A stretch of 64,000 nucleotides of DNA from the NCBI RefSeq assembly GCF_000009365.1, contig NC_008260.1, forward strand, positions 2,451,001 through 2,515,000, read 5' to 3'. The notes below the pieces were generated by a model. The model worked only from the letters and a program-made list of their open reading frames with translations, was not told the origin of the DNA and did no database searches. Positions 48,276 through 58,563 of this stretch are shown one piece after another. The DNA is from Alcanivorax borkumensis SK2. Lineage in GTDB: Bacteria; Pseudomonadota; Gammaproteobacteria; Pseudomonadales; Alcanivoracaceae. Position 1 is the first letter of the stretch; each line of letters starts with the position of its first letter. A program made the translations under genes and the position numbers.

Positions 48276-48506
48276 TTAATTGTCGTGGCTGTCAGAGTAC
48301 GGCAGCAGCGCCAGGAAGCGAGCCTGCTTAATAGCAGAGGCCAGCTGACGCTGGTAGCGTGCCTTGGTGCCGGTGATACGGCTGGGCACGATCTTGCCAG
48401 TCTCGGTGATGTAGGCTTTCAGGGTGTCGAGATCTTTGTAATCGATGTACTCAACACCTTCCGCAGTAAAGCGGCAGAACTTGCGGCGGCGATAAAAACG
48501 GGCCAT
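48276..48506 (-). CDS. rpsR: 30S ribosomal protein S18
   Basis: S18 pairs with S6 in the 30S platform. The 76-residue protein starts [13 protein letters not shown] at 48506 and has the [41 protein letters not shown] core. A longer frame upstream is without coding character. It lies between priB and rplI. Confidence 0.98.
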   Translation of the reverse strand: MARFYRRRKFCRFTAEGVEYIDYKDLDTLKAYITETGKIVPSRITGTKARYQRQLASAIKQARFLALLPYSDSHDN

Positions 48507-48528
48507 TGGATAATCTCCTGTCGAATCC

Positions 48529-48837
48529 TTAGTTAAGGCTTTGCAGCGTTTGGGCAAGCAATTGCAAACGGTCCCGGGCGTCTCCCTTGTAACCGGCACG
48601 GCTGAGGCATCCGATTACCTTGATTCGCTGACCCTCTTTCAGGCCTGCGGCCTGCTGGGTCATCCCACCTGCCAGAATAACGGCAATGCGGGCCTGGACT
48701 TCACGGGGATGTCCGTCTTCCAGTTGCCGAGAGCGATGCTCCAACCAGATTCTCTGGCGGGGCACTCCGGCTGGAGTCAGGGCCACCTTTTCTAAGGTGA
48801 CGATCACACCAGTGAGTTCGCAGTGGTTGCTTTCCAA
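48529..48837 (-). CDS. priB: Primosomal replication protein N
   Basis: PriB helps reload the helicase at stalled forks. The 102-residue OB-fold protein has the typical [30 protein letters not shown] start and [11 protein letters not shown] middle. The start appears to be a TTG at 48837: the conserved N-terminus needs this position, and no ATG is in frame. It lies 2 nt after the rpsF stop, so coupled translation is likely. Order rpsF-priB-rpsR-rplI is as in E. coli. Confidence 0.92.
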   Translation of the reverse strand: MESNHCELTGVIVTLEKVALTPAGVPRQRIWLEHRSRQLEDGHPREVQARIAVILAGGMTQQAAGLKEGQRIKVIGCLSRAGYKGDARDRLQLLAQTLQSLN

Positions 48838-48839
48838 AG

Positions 48840-49181
48840 TTAGCTGGCAGCCCCTTCCTTCTCGTCATGCTTCGCCAGCGGCGACGGCTCAGTAATAGCG
48901 TTGTCGCGACGAATTACGAGGTGACGGATTACGGCATCGTTAAAGCGGAAAGTGTTTTCCAGCTCGCCCAGGGTCTCGCCGTCACATTCGATGTTCAGCA
49001 TCACATAGTGAGCTTTGTGGATCTTGTTGATCGGGTAAGCCAGCTGACGACGGCCCCAATCTTCAACACGGTGGATAGTGCCTTTGCCGTCGGTCACGAT
49101 CGCGCTGTAGCGCTCGACCATAGCAGACACCTGCTCGCTCTGGTCCGGATGAACCAGAAACACAACTTCGTAATGACGCAT
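48840..49181 (-). CDS. rpsF: 30S ribosomal protein S6
   Basis: S6 binds 16S rRNA as a heterodimer with S18. The 113-residue protein shows [47 protein letters not shown] and [15 protein letters not shown], followed by a charged tail. TAAGGAG precedes the ATG. It is the first gene of its operon. A hairpin about 90 nt upstream may be the S6:S18 autoregulatory leader. Confidence 0.98.
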
Positions 49182-49266
49182 GTTAGCTCCTTACGGTTGC
49201 GACGCCTCACGACGCCAATTCAGCTTCCCGCCGTGATCACAATCAACGCACGGTGAAGCAAGGAGA

Positions 49267-49302
49267 CCTGCATCCCGGCCCGAAACCCGGGGGAGACGCA
49301 GG
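49267..49302 (-). promoter_or_regulatory. Leader hairpin of the rpsF operon, candidate S6:S18 binding site
   Basis: On the minus strand CCTGC pairs with GCAGG and, inside an asymmetric internal loop, CCCGG pairs with CCGGG. It lies 86 nt before the rpsF start. Leaders of rpsF in many bacteria bind S6:S18 through a bulged hairpin with a CCG element; the position and CCG content agree, but the full consensus could not be checked. The rest of the 380-bp rlmB-rpsF spacer (49182-49561) shows only a short GC-rich hairpin near 49535. Confidence 0.4.
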
Positions 49303-49561
49303 AAGCGCGCGATTCTATCCCATTGCAGGGGGCAACCTCAAGGCATATCCATTGCCATCTAGTCATCACGAACGCATGCGCGGATAAAATTCAACTCTAC
49401 ACACGTATAAAGAAAACGATGCCGCTCGCAACCCCCTGAAATAAAGGGGAAAACAATAACGGAACACGACCATGCACACTCGAGCGAGGCGGCGGCAATA
49501 AAAAAGGGTTGAGAGTCGCAAGGGCGCGCCGCCGGAGCGTGGCCGGCAGCAACTTACTGCG

Positions 49562-50317
49562 TCATTCCACGCTGCGTTGAGCCCGCACCTGAAACAGCAT
49601 AACCCCAGTAGCAACAGACACATTGAGGCTCTGCACTTCCCCAGCCATGGGTATCTCCAACAACTGGTCGCACTTATCACGGGTCAGGCGCTTTAACCCA
49701 CTCCCTTCAGCCCCCATCACCACGGCCAGGGATTCCGGGGCCTGGAAGGTAAACAGGGACTCACTTCGTTCTTCTAAAGCCGTGCCAACCACCCAAACCC
49801 CTCGATCGCGCAGCTGGTCCAGCAGGCTAGCCAAATTACCAATCTCGTAATACGCCAGGCTCTCCGCCGCCCCAACCGCAGTGCGACATGCCACCGGCGT
49901 CAGGCCTGCCGCATTACGGCGCGGCACAATCACTGCCTGAACCCCGGCAGCATCCGCACTGCGCAGGCAGGCGCCGAGATTATGCGGATCGGTAACGTTT
50001 TCCAGAACCAGCAGCAACGGCTTGGCCGGCTTGCCGTCCAGCCACTGCAACAACGCGCTCTCATCTAAAGGGCGACGGGGTCGCGCCCGCGCCACGATGC
50101 CCTGATTCTGGGGCCCTGCGTGCTTTTCAAGCACCTCGCGCCGAGCTCGCTGGATAGCGATACCGAAATCTTTTGCTGCCTGCATCAGAGCAGCCAGACG
50201 CGGATCATCCCGGTCGGCCCGGGTATCCTGAACGAACAGCTCCAGCACTGCCTCCGGCCGATGGCGCAACAGCGCCTCCACCGCATGGAAGCCGGAATAC
50301 ATTAGGGGTTTATTCAT
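49562..50317 (-). CDS. rlmB: 23S rRNA (guanosine(2251)-2'-O)-methyltransferase
   Basis: RlmB methylates the ribose of G2251 in the peptidyl-transferase centre. The 251-residue SPOUT enzyme has an N-terminal substrate domain (GFHAVEALLRHRPEAV) and the knot motifs NVTDPHNLGACLRSADAAG, VMGAEGSGLKRLTRDKCD and IPMAGEVQSLNVSVATGV. It follows rnr after about 150 nt in the conserved rnr-rlmB pair. Confidence 0.97.
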   Translation of the reverse strand: MNKPLMYSGFHAVEALLRHRPEAVLELFVQDTRADRDDPRLAALMQAAKDFGIAIQRARREVLEKHAGPQNQGIVARARPRRPLDESALLQWLDGKPAKPLLLVLENVTDPHNLGACLRSADAAGVQAVIVPRRNAAGLTPVACRTAVGAAESLAYYEIGNLASLLDQLRDRGVWVVGTALEERSESLFTFQAPESLAVVMGAEGSGLKRLTRDKCDQLLEIPMAGEVQSLNVSVATGVMLFQVRAQRSVE

Positions 50318-50465
50318 AACGACGCCTGCACGCTAAACGCACCACGCAAGCACGCGATACGCAGTGAAAATGGAATCAAAACGCAGGAGCAGCGCTTAAG
50401 CCGCGCATTAATGCCATCAAGGCAATCTATTCGCGACCCAATCGACGCCCCTACGGGCAATGCCG

Positions 50466-52952
50466 TTAGCTTTTTTTGGTGCGGCGCGCGGCCTTTTTAC
50501 CGCGGGGCGGGCCCTTGCGCTTGGCCTTAGCCTTGGGGATATCGCCCTTGGCCAACTTTTCCCGTTCGGACTGGCCCGACTCTGCCTTGCCGGCATTCCC
50601 AGAGCGCCCACCTTTGCCTCTGCCACCGGACGGCTTTTTCTTGCTGGCAGCTTTGGGCCGGCCTTTGCCGCTGGGGGTAAAGGACTCCAACTGCAAGTCA
50701 ATCTTACGGTCTTCCGTGTGCACCGCCGCCACACAGACTGTGACCGCATCGCCCAATCCGAACTGGCGACCAGTACTTTCACCGGTGAGAGTAAGGCTCA
50801 CTTCGTCAAAGTGGTAGTAGTCGCTATCCAGGTTCGCCACATGCACTAAGCCATCAATATGCAGATCACTAAGCTGCACGAACAACCCAAAACTGGCCAC
50901 ACCACTGATGGCACCCTCAAACACCTGCCCCAGGTGTGCCTCCATGAACTGGCATTTGAGCCAGGACACCACATCACGGGTGGCCTCATCCGCACGCCGC
51001 TCAGTCATGGAGCACTGCTCACCAATGGCCACCATATCCGCCTGGTTATAAGGCAGGATTTTCTGACGCGGGATTTCCGGCAAATTGCCAGGGTTATCCA
51101 CGTGGTTCGGCTCACCATTGCTGCGAATCAGGAAGCGGATGGCACGGTGCACCAATAAATCCGGGTAACGGCGAATCGGCGAAGTGAAATGGGTATACGC
51201 CTTGTACGCTAACCCAAAGTGCCCCTTGTTCTCGGCCTCGTACTTGGCCTGGCTCATGGTGCGCAACATCATGGTCTGGATCACGTTGCGATCCGGGCGC
51301 TCCAGAATTTCTTCGCGCAGGTCCTGGAAGACATACGGCTTTGGCGCCGCCCCTTCCGACCAAGCGATACTCAAGCCCAACCCACCCAGAAATTGCTGCA
51401 ACTTGCTCAGGCGCTCTTCCTTGGGCGGCTCATGGTTACGGTAAAGCGCCGGCACACCGGCTTTTTCCAGCAATTTAGCGGAACAGATGTTGGCGGCCAG
51501 CATGGCCTCCTCAATCATGATATGCGCCACATTGCGCTGCACCGGCACAATGGCTTCAATCTTTTTGTTCTCGTCGTAAATGATGCGGGTGTCATCGCTG
51601 TCGAAATCGATGGCTCCGCGCTCTGCGCGACGACGGCGCAGGGCCAGGAACATTTCATGGAACGACCAGATCATGTCCAGGGACTCATCGTCCAGGCTGG
51701 CCACGGTGTCCTGCGCCAGCTCGGACTCAGGCTCTTCAATGATCGCGCCGACCTTGTTGTAAGTCAGACGGTGCCGCGAGCGCATCACCCCTTCACGGAA
51801 AATAAACCGGGTGAGGCGGCCGTTGGCAGAAATCTTCATATCGCAATACAGGCACAGACGGTCCACATGGGGGTTCAGGGAACACAACCCGTTGGACAGC
51901 GCCTCCGGCAACATCGGAATCACCCGATTGGGGAAATACACTGAGTTGCCGCGCTTGGCCGCCTCCTGATCCAACTCGGAGCCTGGCTGCACATAATGAC
52001 TCACATCGGCGATGGCCACGATCAAGCGCCAACCACCGCGGGGACGACGCTCTACATAGACTGCATCATCGAAATCTCGGGCGGTTTCGTCATCAATGGT
52101 TACCAGCGGAAGATCACGTAGATCCACCCTGTGGGCCTTGGGCTCATGAGGAACCTTGTCACCGAATTTCTCAGCGGCGGCCTCCACCCCTTCCGGCCAA
52201 ACATGAGGAATTTCAAAACGGCGTAGCGCCACTTCTACTTCCATGCCTGCCTCGTCCGGGGTAGCAATAATTTCTTCCAGTCGAACCAATACATGGTGGT
52301 CTCGGCTGGGGTATTGGGTAATGGTGGCACGGACATGATCGCCCGGATTCGGCTTGATGCCGTTTTTGTCTTCGATCAGGACTTCTTTGGTAATGCGGCG
52401 ATTTTCTGGCTCAATAAAGCTGATTCCCGCTTCCCGGGAATAACGACCGATCACTTCGGTGGCCACCCGTTCGGTGATCTCAACGATGCGGGCCTCTTTC
52501 TTGCCAAAGCGGTTATAGCCCGCGTTGCTGACCAGCACCCGGTCACCGTCCATGACGTTTTCCATCTGCCGGGGCGCTAGAAACAGGTCGCCTTGCGTTT
52601 TGTCGTCAGGAATCAGAAAGCCAAAGCCATCTTTATGGCCTTGCACTCGACCGGCAATAAGGTCCATACGAGACACCACGCCGACTTTACCGTTGCGGTT
52701 CTGAACCAGCTGAGCGTCACGAAGCATGGCCTTGATACGACGATCCAGTCCGACTTCCCCCTCTTCATCCACTTCCAGCAGCTGAGCCAGCAGCTCAAAC
52801 GACAGGGGCTTACCCTGATCATTGAGCACATCCAGAATCAACTCCCGGCTGGGAACGGGGTTCTCGTACTTTTCCGCCTCTCGGTCGGCATGGGGATCGC
52901 TATAGCGTTTCTTTGAGGTCATCGAAGGTTTTTTTGAAAAGGAATTTGACAT
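50466..52952 (-). CDS. rnr: Ribonuclease R
   Basis: RNase R degrades structured RNA 3' to 5' and matures or destroys rRNA under stress. The 828-residue protein contains an N-terminal helix-turn-helix-like domain, cold-shock domains, the RNB catalytic core (TIDDETARDFDDAVYVE with the metal-binding aspartates; HFTSPIRRYPDLLVHR), an S1 domain (GQVFEGAISGVASFGLFV) and a strongly basic tail (GRPKAASKKKPSGGRGKG...). Length is normal. It is divergent from tRNA-Leu. Confidence 0.97.
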   Translation of the reverse strand: MSNSFSKKPSMTSKKRYSDPHADREAEKYENPVPSRELILDVLNDQGKPLSFELLAQLLEVDEEGEVGLDRRIKAMLRDAQLVQNRNGKVGVVSRMDLIAGRVQGHKDGFGFLIPDDKTQGDLFLAPRQMENVMDGDRVLVSNAGYNRFGKKEARIVEITERVATEVIGRYSREAGISFIEPENRRITKEVLIEDKNGIKPNPGDHVRATITQYPSRDHHVLVRLEEIIATPDEAGMEVEVALRRFEIPHVWPEGVEAAAEKFGDKVPHEPKAHRVDLRDLPLVTIDDETARDFDDAVYVERRPRGGWRLIVAIADVSHYVQPGSELDQEAAKRGNSVYFPNRVIPMLPEALSNGLCSLNPHVDRLCLYCDMKISANGRLTRFIFREGVMRSRHRLTYNKVGAIIEEPESELAQDTVASLDDESLDMIWSFHEMFLALRRRRAERGAIDFDSDDTRIIYDENKKIEAIVPVQRNVAHIMIEEAMLAANICSAKLLEKAGVPALYRNHEPPKEERLSKLQQFLGGLGLSIAWSEGAAPKPYVFQDLREEILERPDRNVIQTMMLRTMSQAKYEAENKGHFGLAYKAYTHFTSPIRRYPDLLVHRAIRFLIRSNGEPNHVDNPGNLPEIPRQKILPYNQADMVAIGEQCSMTERRADEATRDVVSWLKCQFMEAHLGQVFEGAISGVASFGLFVQLSDLHIDGLVHVANLDSDYYHFDEVSLTLTGESTGRQFGLGDAVTVCVAAVHTEDRKIDLQLESFTPSGKGRPKAASKKKPSGGRGKGGRSGNAGKAESGQSEREKLAKGDIPKAKAKRKGPPRGKKAARRTKKS

Positions 52953-53024
52953 TGGGCCATCATATACTAGAATGCACCCGCTTTCGCGATGAACGGCTAA
53001 TAAATTTAGTCAATGCATAGCAAA

Positions 53025-53111
53025 GCCGAGGTGGTGAAATTGGTAGACACGCTAGCTTCAGGTGCTAGTGCTCGCAAGGGCGTGGAGGTTCAAGTCCTCT
53101 CCTCGGCACCA
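53025..53111 (+). tRNA. tRNA-Leu (anticodon CAG)
   Basis: An 87-nt tRNA with acceptor stem GCCGAGG/CCTCGGC, D-loop AATTGGTAGAC, anticodon arm CTAGC-TTCAGGT-GCTAG (anticodon CAG, reading CUG), a long variable arm as in class II tRNAs, the T-arm GGTTCAAGTCC, and an encoded CCA end. It is followed by its own terminator. Confidence 0.98.
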
Positions 53112-53121
53112 ATTAAGAAAG

Positions 53122-53148
53122 AGGGCTCCCAAGCGGGGGCCCTTTTTC
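53122..53148 (+). terminator. Terminator after tRNA-Leu
   Basis: AGGGCTCCC (53122-53130) pairs with GGGGGCCCT (53135-53143) with one G-T pair, followed by TTTTC. It starts 11 nt after the tRNA. Confidence 0.88.
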
Positions 53149-53197
53149 GTTTCAGCCCCGGCCTAGCCCCTCTCAATCACTGATAGCGCAAGTCAAT

Positions 53198-53440
53198 ATG
53201 ACTCTCCTTCGCCCCGTGATCGCTGCTCTTTTCCTCGCCTGCGGCCTGGCCTTGGCTCCCGTGGCTACCTACGCCGAACCGGGCAATACGGTGCAGGCCA
53301 CCGAATCTGTCCATCCCGCTATTGAGCAGGCCAATACCCACCGGGCAAAAGAAGCCCGTCGTAAACGCTACCTGCTGTTTTTCCCGATCGCCGCGGTTGG
53401 CGTCACCGTGGCCCTGATTGTGATTACCCGCCGCAAGTAA
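53198..53440 (+). CDS. Small exported protein with C-terminal membrane helix
   Basis: An 80-residue protein with a signal peptide (MTLLRPVIAALFLACGLALAPVATYA), a polar middle with a basic run (HRAKEARRKRY), a single membrane helix (LLFFPIAAVGVTVALIVI) and a basic end (TRRK). Not recognised. It has no strong ribosome binding site, but the signal peptide and helix make it likely to be real. It converges on the diheme lipoprotein gene. Confidence 0.6.
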   Translation: MTLLRPVIAALFLACGLALAPVATYAEPGNTVQATESVHPAIEQANTHRAKEARRKRYLLFFPIAAVGVTVALIVITRRK

Positions 53441-53503
53441 ACCTGCGACGGGAAATCTCCATTCGCTCTCGACAGATCTGCGAAGCAGGCACGCTGCGCG
53501 GTC

Positions 53504-55174
53504 TCAGCGATAGGTCACCGGTTCGGTTATGGCTGTACGCTGCCCGGCCTCCACCTCTTTGTGCACATTGACCATTGGGGCGAGCACCGCATCGCGGCCG
53601 CGGATATAACTCTGCTCCTCAACGACAGACAGGTATGCCTTGTTCAATTCCAGTGCCCGGCGGGCGGAGGGCACCACCAGCGCACTGATATCACCTTCCA
53701 GTTGCGTCAACATGGCCGGCCTCAAGCCCCCCTCCTCATCAAAGAAACGCTCACGCACCTCCTGATTGGACCGGTACTCATCCGCTCCACCTACCTGCTC
53801 CAAGTAAAACGCATACTCGCCACGACCATCTTCCCGTTGTGGCTCGGGAATACCTCCCAGGCTTTTCTGATTCCAGTGATACCAGCCCCGCTGAAACCCC
53901 TGACTGGCATCCAGCTTTCTTTCCATGGTGTAGGTACTATCGGTCAGCGCACCCACAGCCCCATGACATCCGGCGCAGGTGGCCAGCTCCTCATACGACT
54001 GCGGCCGCAGCTCGCCCTGGTCATCCTCGATGAAGCCACTGAAACGCCAGCCACGGCGATTGCCCACCCCGCGCTCTATATCCCCGATGACAGGCTCCAT
54101 GCGATCAGGAAAATCATGGGCATCCTTGAGCTCATCATCCGCCAGCTCCCGGTGCTGAAAATATGTCAGCCAACGTGTTTTACGACTGTAGCGCAGCTCC
54201 TTCATTCGCGGCGCCATAACCACTTCGCCATCGTCGGCAATATCCAGATAGCGGACGCTATGTACAAACTCGGTGCCCAGCGGATAAGCCCCTGCTGACA
54301 GTGGCGCTGCACCCTGTTGCTGGGCCACCCTGGCCAGCCCCACATACTCCATCTCACGCCCTTCAAGGGGAGCCCAGTCGAATACCACTTCAGTAGCACG
54401 ATCCAGTACACCGTTGCGATTCAAGTCGACCCCGTACTCGGCTTCCGCCACCGCCTCTATCGCCACACTCTCACGCTTGATCAGCGACTCCACAATCGCC
54501 AGATTGAGACGGTAAACCCGCATGTCGGGCTCGCCTTTTTCGTTCTGTTGATACGGAGAATCCAAGCGAATCAGCACATCATCCGCAGAACCATTAGTGG
54601 GAAAAAATGCCCCCGGGAACGGCGTATAGGCCAATGCACGCCAACCCGTCGGCTCACCTTCTGCGTCGAGGTCAAAGCCATGCTCATCAAAGCGGTAGGA
54701 CACGTCAGGCACGTAACCATCCCAGTGTCCATTACCATCACCATCCCAATGCGCAGGCAATTTTCCTGTCAGGGTTTCGGCCAGCTGCACCGCGCCCCCG
54801 GATTGATAATTATCGGTTCGCACATAAGCCAAAATCGCCTCATCACTGATCGCTTCACGCGCTTCACTGCGATCAACGAAAAGATTCTCCCAGCGATTGA
54901 CGGTAGCGGGCCCGGCAAAATCGTAGGCCAGCTGCAAATCAAGATCGTTAGTGAAATTCGGCTCTTTACTGGCGGTATGGCAGACATAACAGGGGTTACT
55001 CTCAACCCCCTTGGCATCTTCGGTTTTGGTATAACACTGTGGCGGAATCGTCGCCGCCGGGTTGGACAAATACAGGCGCCCCAAATTTTCCGCCTGCGAC
55101 GCATCAGATTGGCCGCAACCGCTCAGCTGCCATACCAAAGCAGACATACCCAGAATAAAAAAAATCTTTTTCAT
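53504..55174 (-). CDS. Large lipoprotein with two c-type heme motifs
   Basis: A 556-residue protein, with a lipoprotein signal ending LSGC (Cys20). It has two heme-binding CxxCH motifs far apart: CYVCH (62-66) and CAGCH (400-404), so a diheme cytochrome c is expected on the periplasmic side. Between them lie Asp/Gly/Asn-rich stretches (DGDGNGHWDG, DLNRNGVLDRATEV) that look like calcium loops. I recognise no named family for the whole. It lies 52 nt downstream of a PhoX-like gene on the same strand and is probably co-transcribed. Electron transfer tied to that enzyme is an inference. Confidence 0.8.
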   Translation of the reverse strand: MKKIFFILGMSALVWQLSGCGQSDASQAENLGRLYLSNPAATIPPQCYTKTEDAKGVESNPCYVCHTASKEPNFTNDLDLQLAYDFAGPATVNRWENLFVDRSEAREAISDEAILAYVRTDNYQSGGAVQLAETLTGKLPAHWDGDGNGHWDGYVPDVSYRFDEHGFDLDAEGEPTGWRALAYTPFPGAFFPTNGSADDVLIRLDSPYQQNEKGEPDMRVYRLNLAIVESLIKRESVAIEAVAEAEYGVDLNRNGVLDRATEVVFDWAPLEGREMEYVGLARVAQQQGAAPLSAGAYPLGTEFVHSVRYLDIADDGEVVMAPRMKELRYSRKTRWLTYFQHRELADDELKDAHDFPDRMEPVIGDIERGVGNRRGWRFSGFIEDDQGELRPQSYEELATCAGCHGAVGALTDSTYTMERKLDASQGFQRGWYHWNQKSLGGIPEPQREDGRGEYAFYLEQVGGADEYRSNQEVRERFFDEEGGLRPAMLTQLEGDISALVVPSARRALELNKAYLSVVEEQSYIRGRDAVLAPMVNVHKEVEAGQRTAITEPVTYR

Positions 55175-55226
55175 AGCAGCAAAAGGCCGGGGATACCCCG
55201 GCCCTCCTCGTTATCGTTATTAATAT

Positions 55227-57071
55227 TCAATCCATGGCCGGGAACGGACCGATATACCCGGTATAGGCACGGTGATCCAATGAGCCATCCGGGATCTTGC
55301 CGGAGTCAGATTCGCCGTAGGGGTGCTGCACCACACTCATCAGATAGGCGAAGCCATTCACGTTGGGGTACCAATAGGGAGAGGTGGTTTCCGACCCGTA
55401 GGGGGTGGTCTGGATACGAGTCAGACCGGCAGAGAAATCCGTCGCATCTACCTGGTCCAGATTCAGTGACCAGATCACATCATTCTGGTGCCCGGAACCA
55501 GTGTCCTCACCAATAACCAAGGTGTTATAGCCAGTGATAAAGGTCACATTATCCGGATTGGCCAGGCCGTCAGCGTCACAGGAGTAAGAGGCAAACGGGC
55601 TATCAGCCGGGTAGCTGGCAGGCTGACCGGCAATCAAGCCTTTCATGTTCTGCGCCACATAATCAGAACCGATGCCCGCATCGGCGGCAACATCCAGGGC
55701 ATAGACCCCACCACACTTATTGGCCTCGGCAATACGAACATGGTTGATCGTGGACAGATCGTTGGAAGAATTATCCTCCATGCCACGCCCCACTTCACTC
55801 ATGGCCACATAAAGCTTGCCGCCATCCGGGTCGAAAGTCACACCTTCTTCTTTACGAAACTCTGTGGTCGCCCCCATCAACGCAGCATAGCGACGAGTCT
55901 CAAGACGGGATGCCGCCAACTTCATACCGGGTTTTACTTTCAGGCATTCCTTATTGCCATTGGATGCAGTGGCCGTGAAACCATCCGGGCAATCCTCACC
56001 GGTCATGGTCGCGGTTTCGAAAAGATCAGTAAATGCCGGCTCGTCAGGGCTGGCGAATAGGGCTTCGATATCGCTGTTGCTGGCGTGGCCCAGGCTTATC
56101 CATTCCAGGTCCGCTTCACCGATACCCGCTGCCGATGTCTGGTTCCATTTGGTGGCATAAAGGTTACCCGCACTCAGATCACCGGCCGTATCCGCAACAA
56201 ACATGTAGAGGCCCACGTTGGTGCCATCATCGGTCATGTAGACCGTTTTTTCGTCAGGCATTACGTAAGCCAGCTCGAAGGCCAGACGGCCCATGGCGTA
56301 ATGTTTGACGAGATCGCTGGTGGGTGCACTATCACCCTCGGCAGCCACGGCGATCTCAATATTCCAGCCCCACCAGTAAGGATTCATGGCCGTCAGATCA
56401 CCCCCAAAGTAATCTGCCATCGGCTCGTAGTAGCCATCAATTTCACCGGTTACCGGGTCACGCTCGGAAGCATCCGGTTCGTACTCTTCACTAGCCAAAT
56501 GGGTATTCCAAGGGGTCACACTGGCAGCACAGTGCACCCAACCACCATCCACACCGGACTGATCGATTTGCCAGAGATCCTTGACTGAAAGATGGCCAGT
56601 CTGTTTGTTCTGATCCAGTTCCATCAGGAACATGGCACCAGGACGAGTTTCCATCTGAGAGACGGAGAACAAACGATCACCGATCGGCAACAGGGAGGTA
56701 TGCTCATTGGAATCGGTAACACTCGGCTTACCGTCGTTGCCATAGAGCGGCTGCCCCATTTTGTCTACCAATTGACCGAAGACCACATCCCCGTTTACCG
56801 CATCGCCGGAACGCAGCAGGGTATGGAAACCGATCTCGTAGGTTTCACCATCTACTTCAACGGAGGGAGACGCCAGGATCTGACGCTTTTCCAGATCCGT
56901 TTCCGGGGCTTTCACCGCGGTAAAGGAAAGACTTTTTCCAACCGGGTCCGCAGGCACGGCAGGATCGTTAGAATCGCTGTCACCACCACAGGCAGACATT
57001 AGAATAGCAGTTAAAGTTACAGCACTGACTTTGGTAGCCAGTGCTGTTTTGGCAAACGGAATCCGGTACAT
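55227..57071 (-). CDS. PhoX-family (DUF839) lipoprotein, putative phosphatase
   Basis: A 614-residue lipoprotein (lipobox LMSAC, Cys28). The DUF839/PhoX signatures are present: a GGWVHCAASVTPWNTHLASEEY motif like the CAGG.TPWGT...EE of PhoX, EFRKEEGVTFDPDGGKLYVAMSE, and NPDNVTFITGYNTLVIGED. PhoX enzymes are calcium- and iron-dependent phosphatases. Classical PhoX is exported folded through the Tat path; here the signal lacks twin arginines and looks like a Sec lipoprotein signal. A possible Pho box lies upstream. The active-site cysteine is present but full catalytic residues could not be checked. It pairs with the diheme lipoprotein downstream. Confidence 0.85.
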   Translation of the reverse strand: MYRIPFAKTALATKVSAVTLTAILMSACGGDSDSNDPAVPADPVGKSLSFTAVKAPETDLEKRQILASPSVEVDGETYEIGFHTLLRSGDAVNGDVVFGQLVDKMGQPLYGNDGKPSVTDSNEHTSLLPIGDRLFSVSQMETRPGAMFLMELDQNKQTGHLSVKDLWQIDQSGVDGGWVHCAASVTPWNTHLASEEYEPDASERDPVTGEIDGYYEPMADYFGGDLTAMNPYWWGWNIEIAVAAEGDSAPTSDLVKHYAMGRLAFELAYVMPDEKTVYMTDDGTNVGLYMFVADTAGDLSAGNLYATKWNQTSAAGIGEADLEWISLGHASNSDIEALFASPDEPAFTDLFETATMTGEDCPDGFTATASNGNKECLKVKPGMKLAASRLETRRYAALMGATTEFRKEEGVTFDPDGGKLYVAMSEVGRGMEDNSSNDLSTINHVRIAEANKCGGVYALDVAADAGIGSDYVAQNMKGLIAGQPASYPADSPFASYSCDADGLANPDNVTFITGYNTLVIGEDTGSGHQNDVIWSLNLDQVDATDFSAGLTRIQTTPYGSETTSPYWYPNVNGFAYLMSVVQHPYGESDSGKIPDGSLDHRAYTGYIGPFPAMD

Positions 57072-57123
57072 GAGCGTTCTCCCCGTGAATTGTTTTCAGA
57101 GGCGAACAGTGAAGCGCTTTTTT

Positions 57124-57141
57124 ATGACAAATCTGTCACGG
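57124..57141 (-). promoter_or_regulatory. Possible Pho box upstream of the PhoX-like gene
   Basis: The minus strand reads CCGTGACAGATTTGTCAT, 13 of 18 matches to the PhoB consensus of two CTGTCAT repeats 11 bp apart (second half TTGTCAT nearly perfect, first half weak). It lies 53 bp before the start. A -10 box is not clear. Candidate only. Confidence 0.35.
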
Positions 57142-57186
57142 AGATAAGAAGAATTTGTTCAACACAAAAACCGTAGCGTCGGACAT

Positions 57187-57212
57187 AAAAAAAGCGGCCC
57201 TTGGGCCGCTTT
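57187..57212 (-). terminator. Terminator after purA
   Basis: AAAGCGGCCC and GGGCCGCTTT form a perfect stem with a TT loop; AAAAAA to the left gives a T-tract on the minus strand. It lies 17 bp after the purA stop, separating it from the PhoX-like gene. Confidence 0.92.
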
Positions 57213-57228
57213 TCCATTTGCGCCGGGT

Positions 57229-58563
<1,335 letters not shown>

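Noticed and set aside
51219..51944. 241-codon frame antisense to rnr
   Set aside because: Inside the catalytic core of RNase R; no independent support.
53025..53111. tRNA-Leu as attachment site of an integrated element
   Set aside because: No second copy of the tRNA 3' end and no integrase gene in the window.
54317..55516. 399-codon frame antisense to the diheme lipoprotein
   Set aside because: Spans the gap between two minus-strand genes with clear lipoprotein signals; its own sequence has no domain and no start signal.
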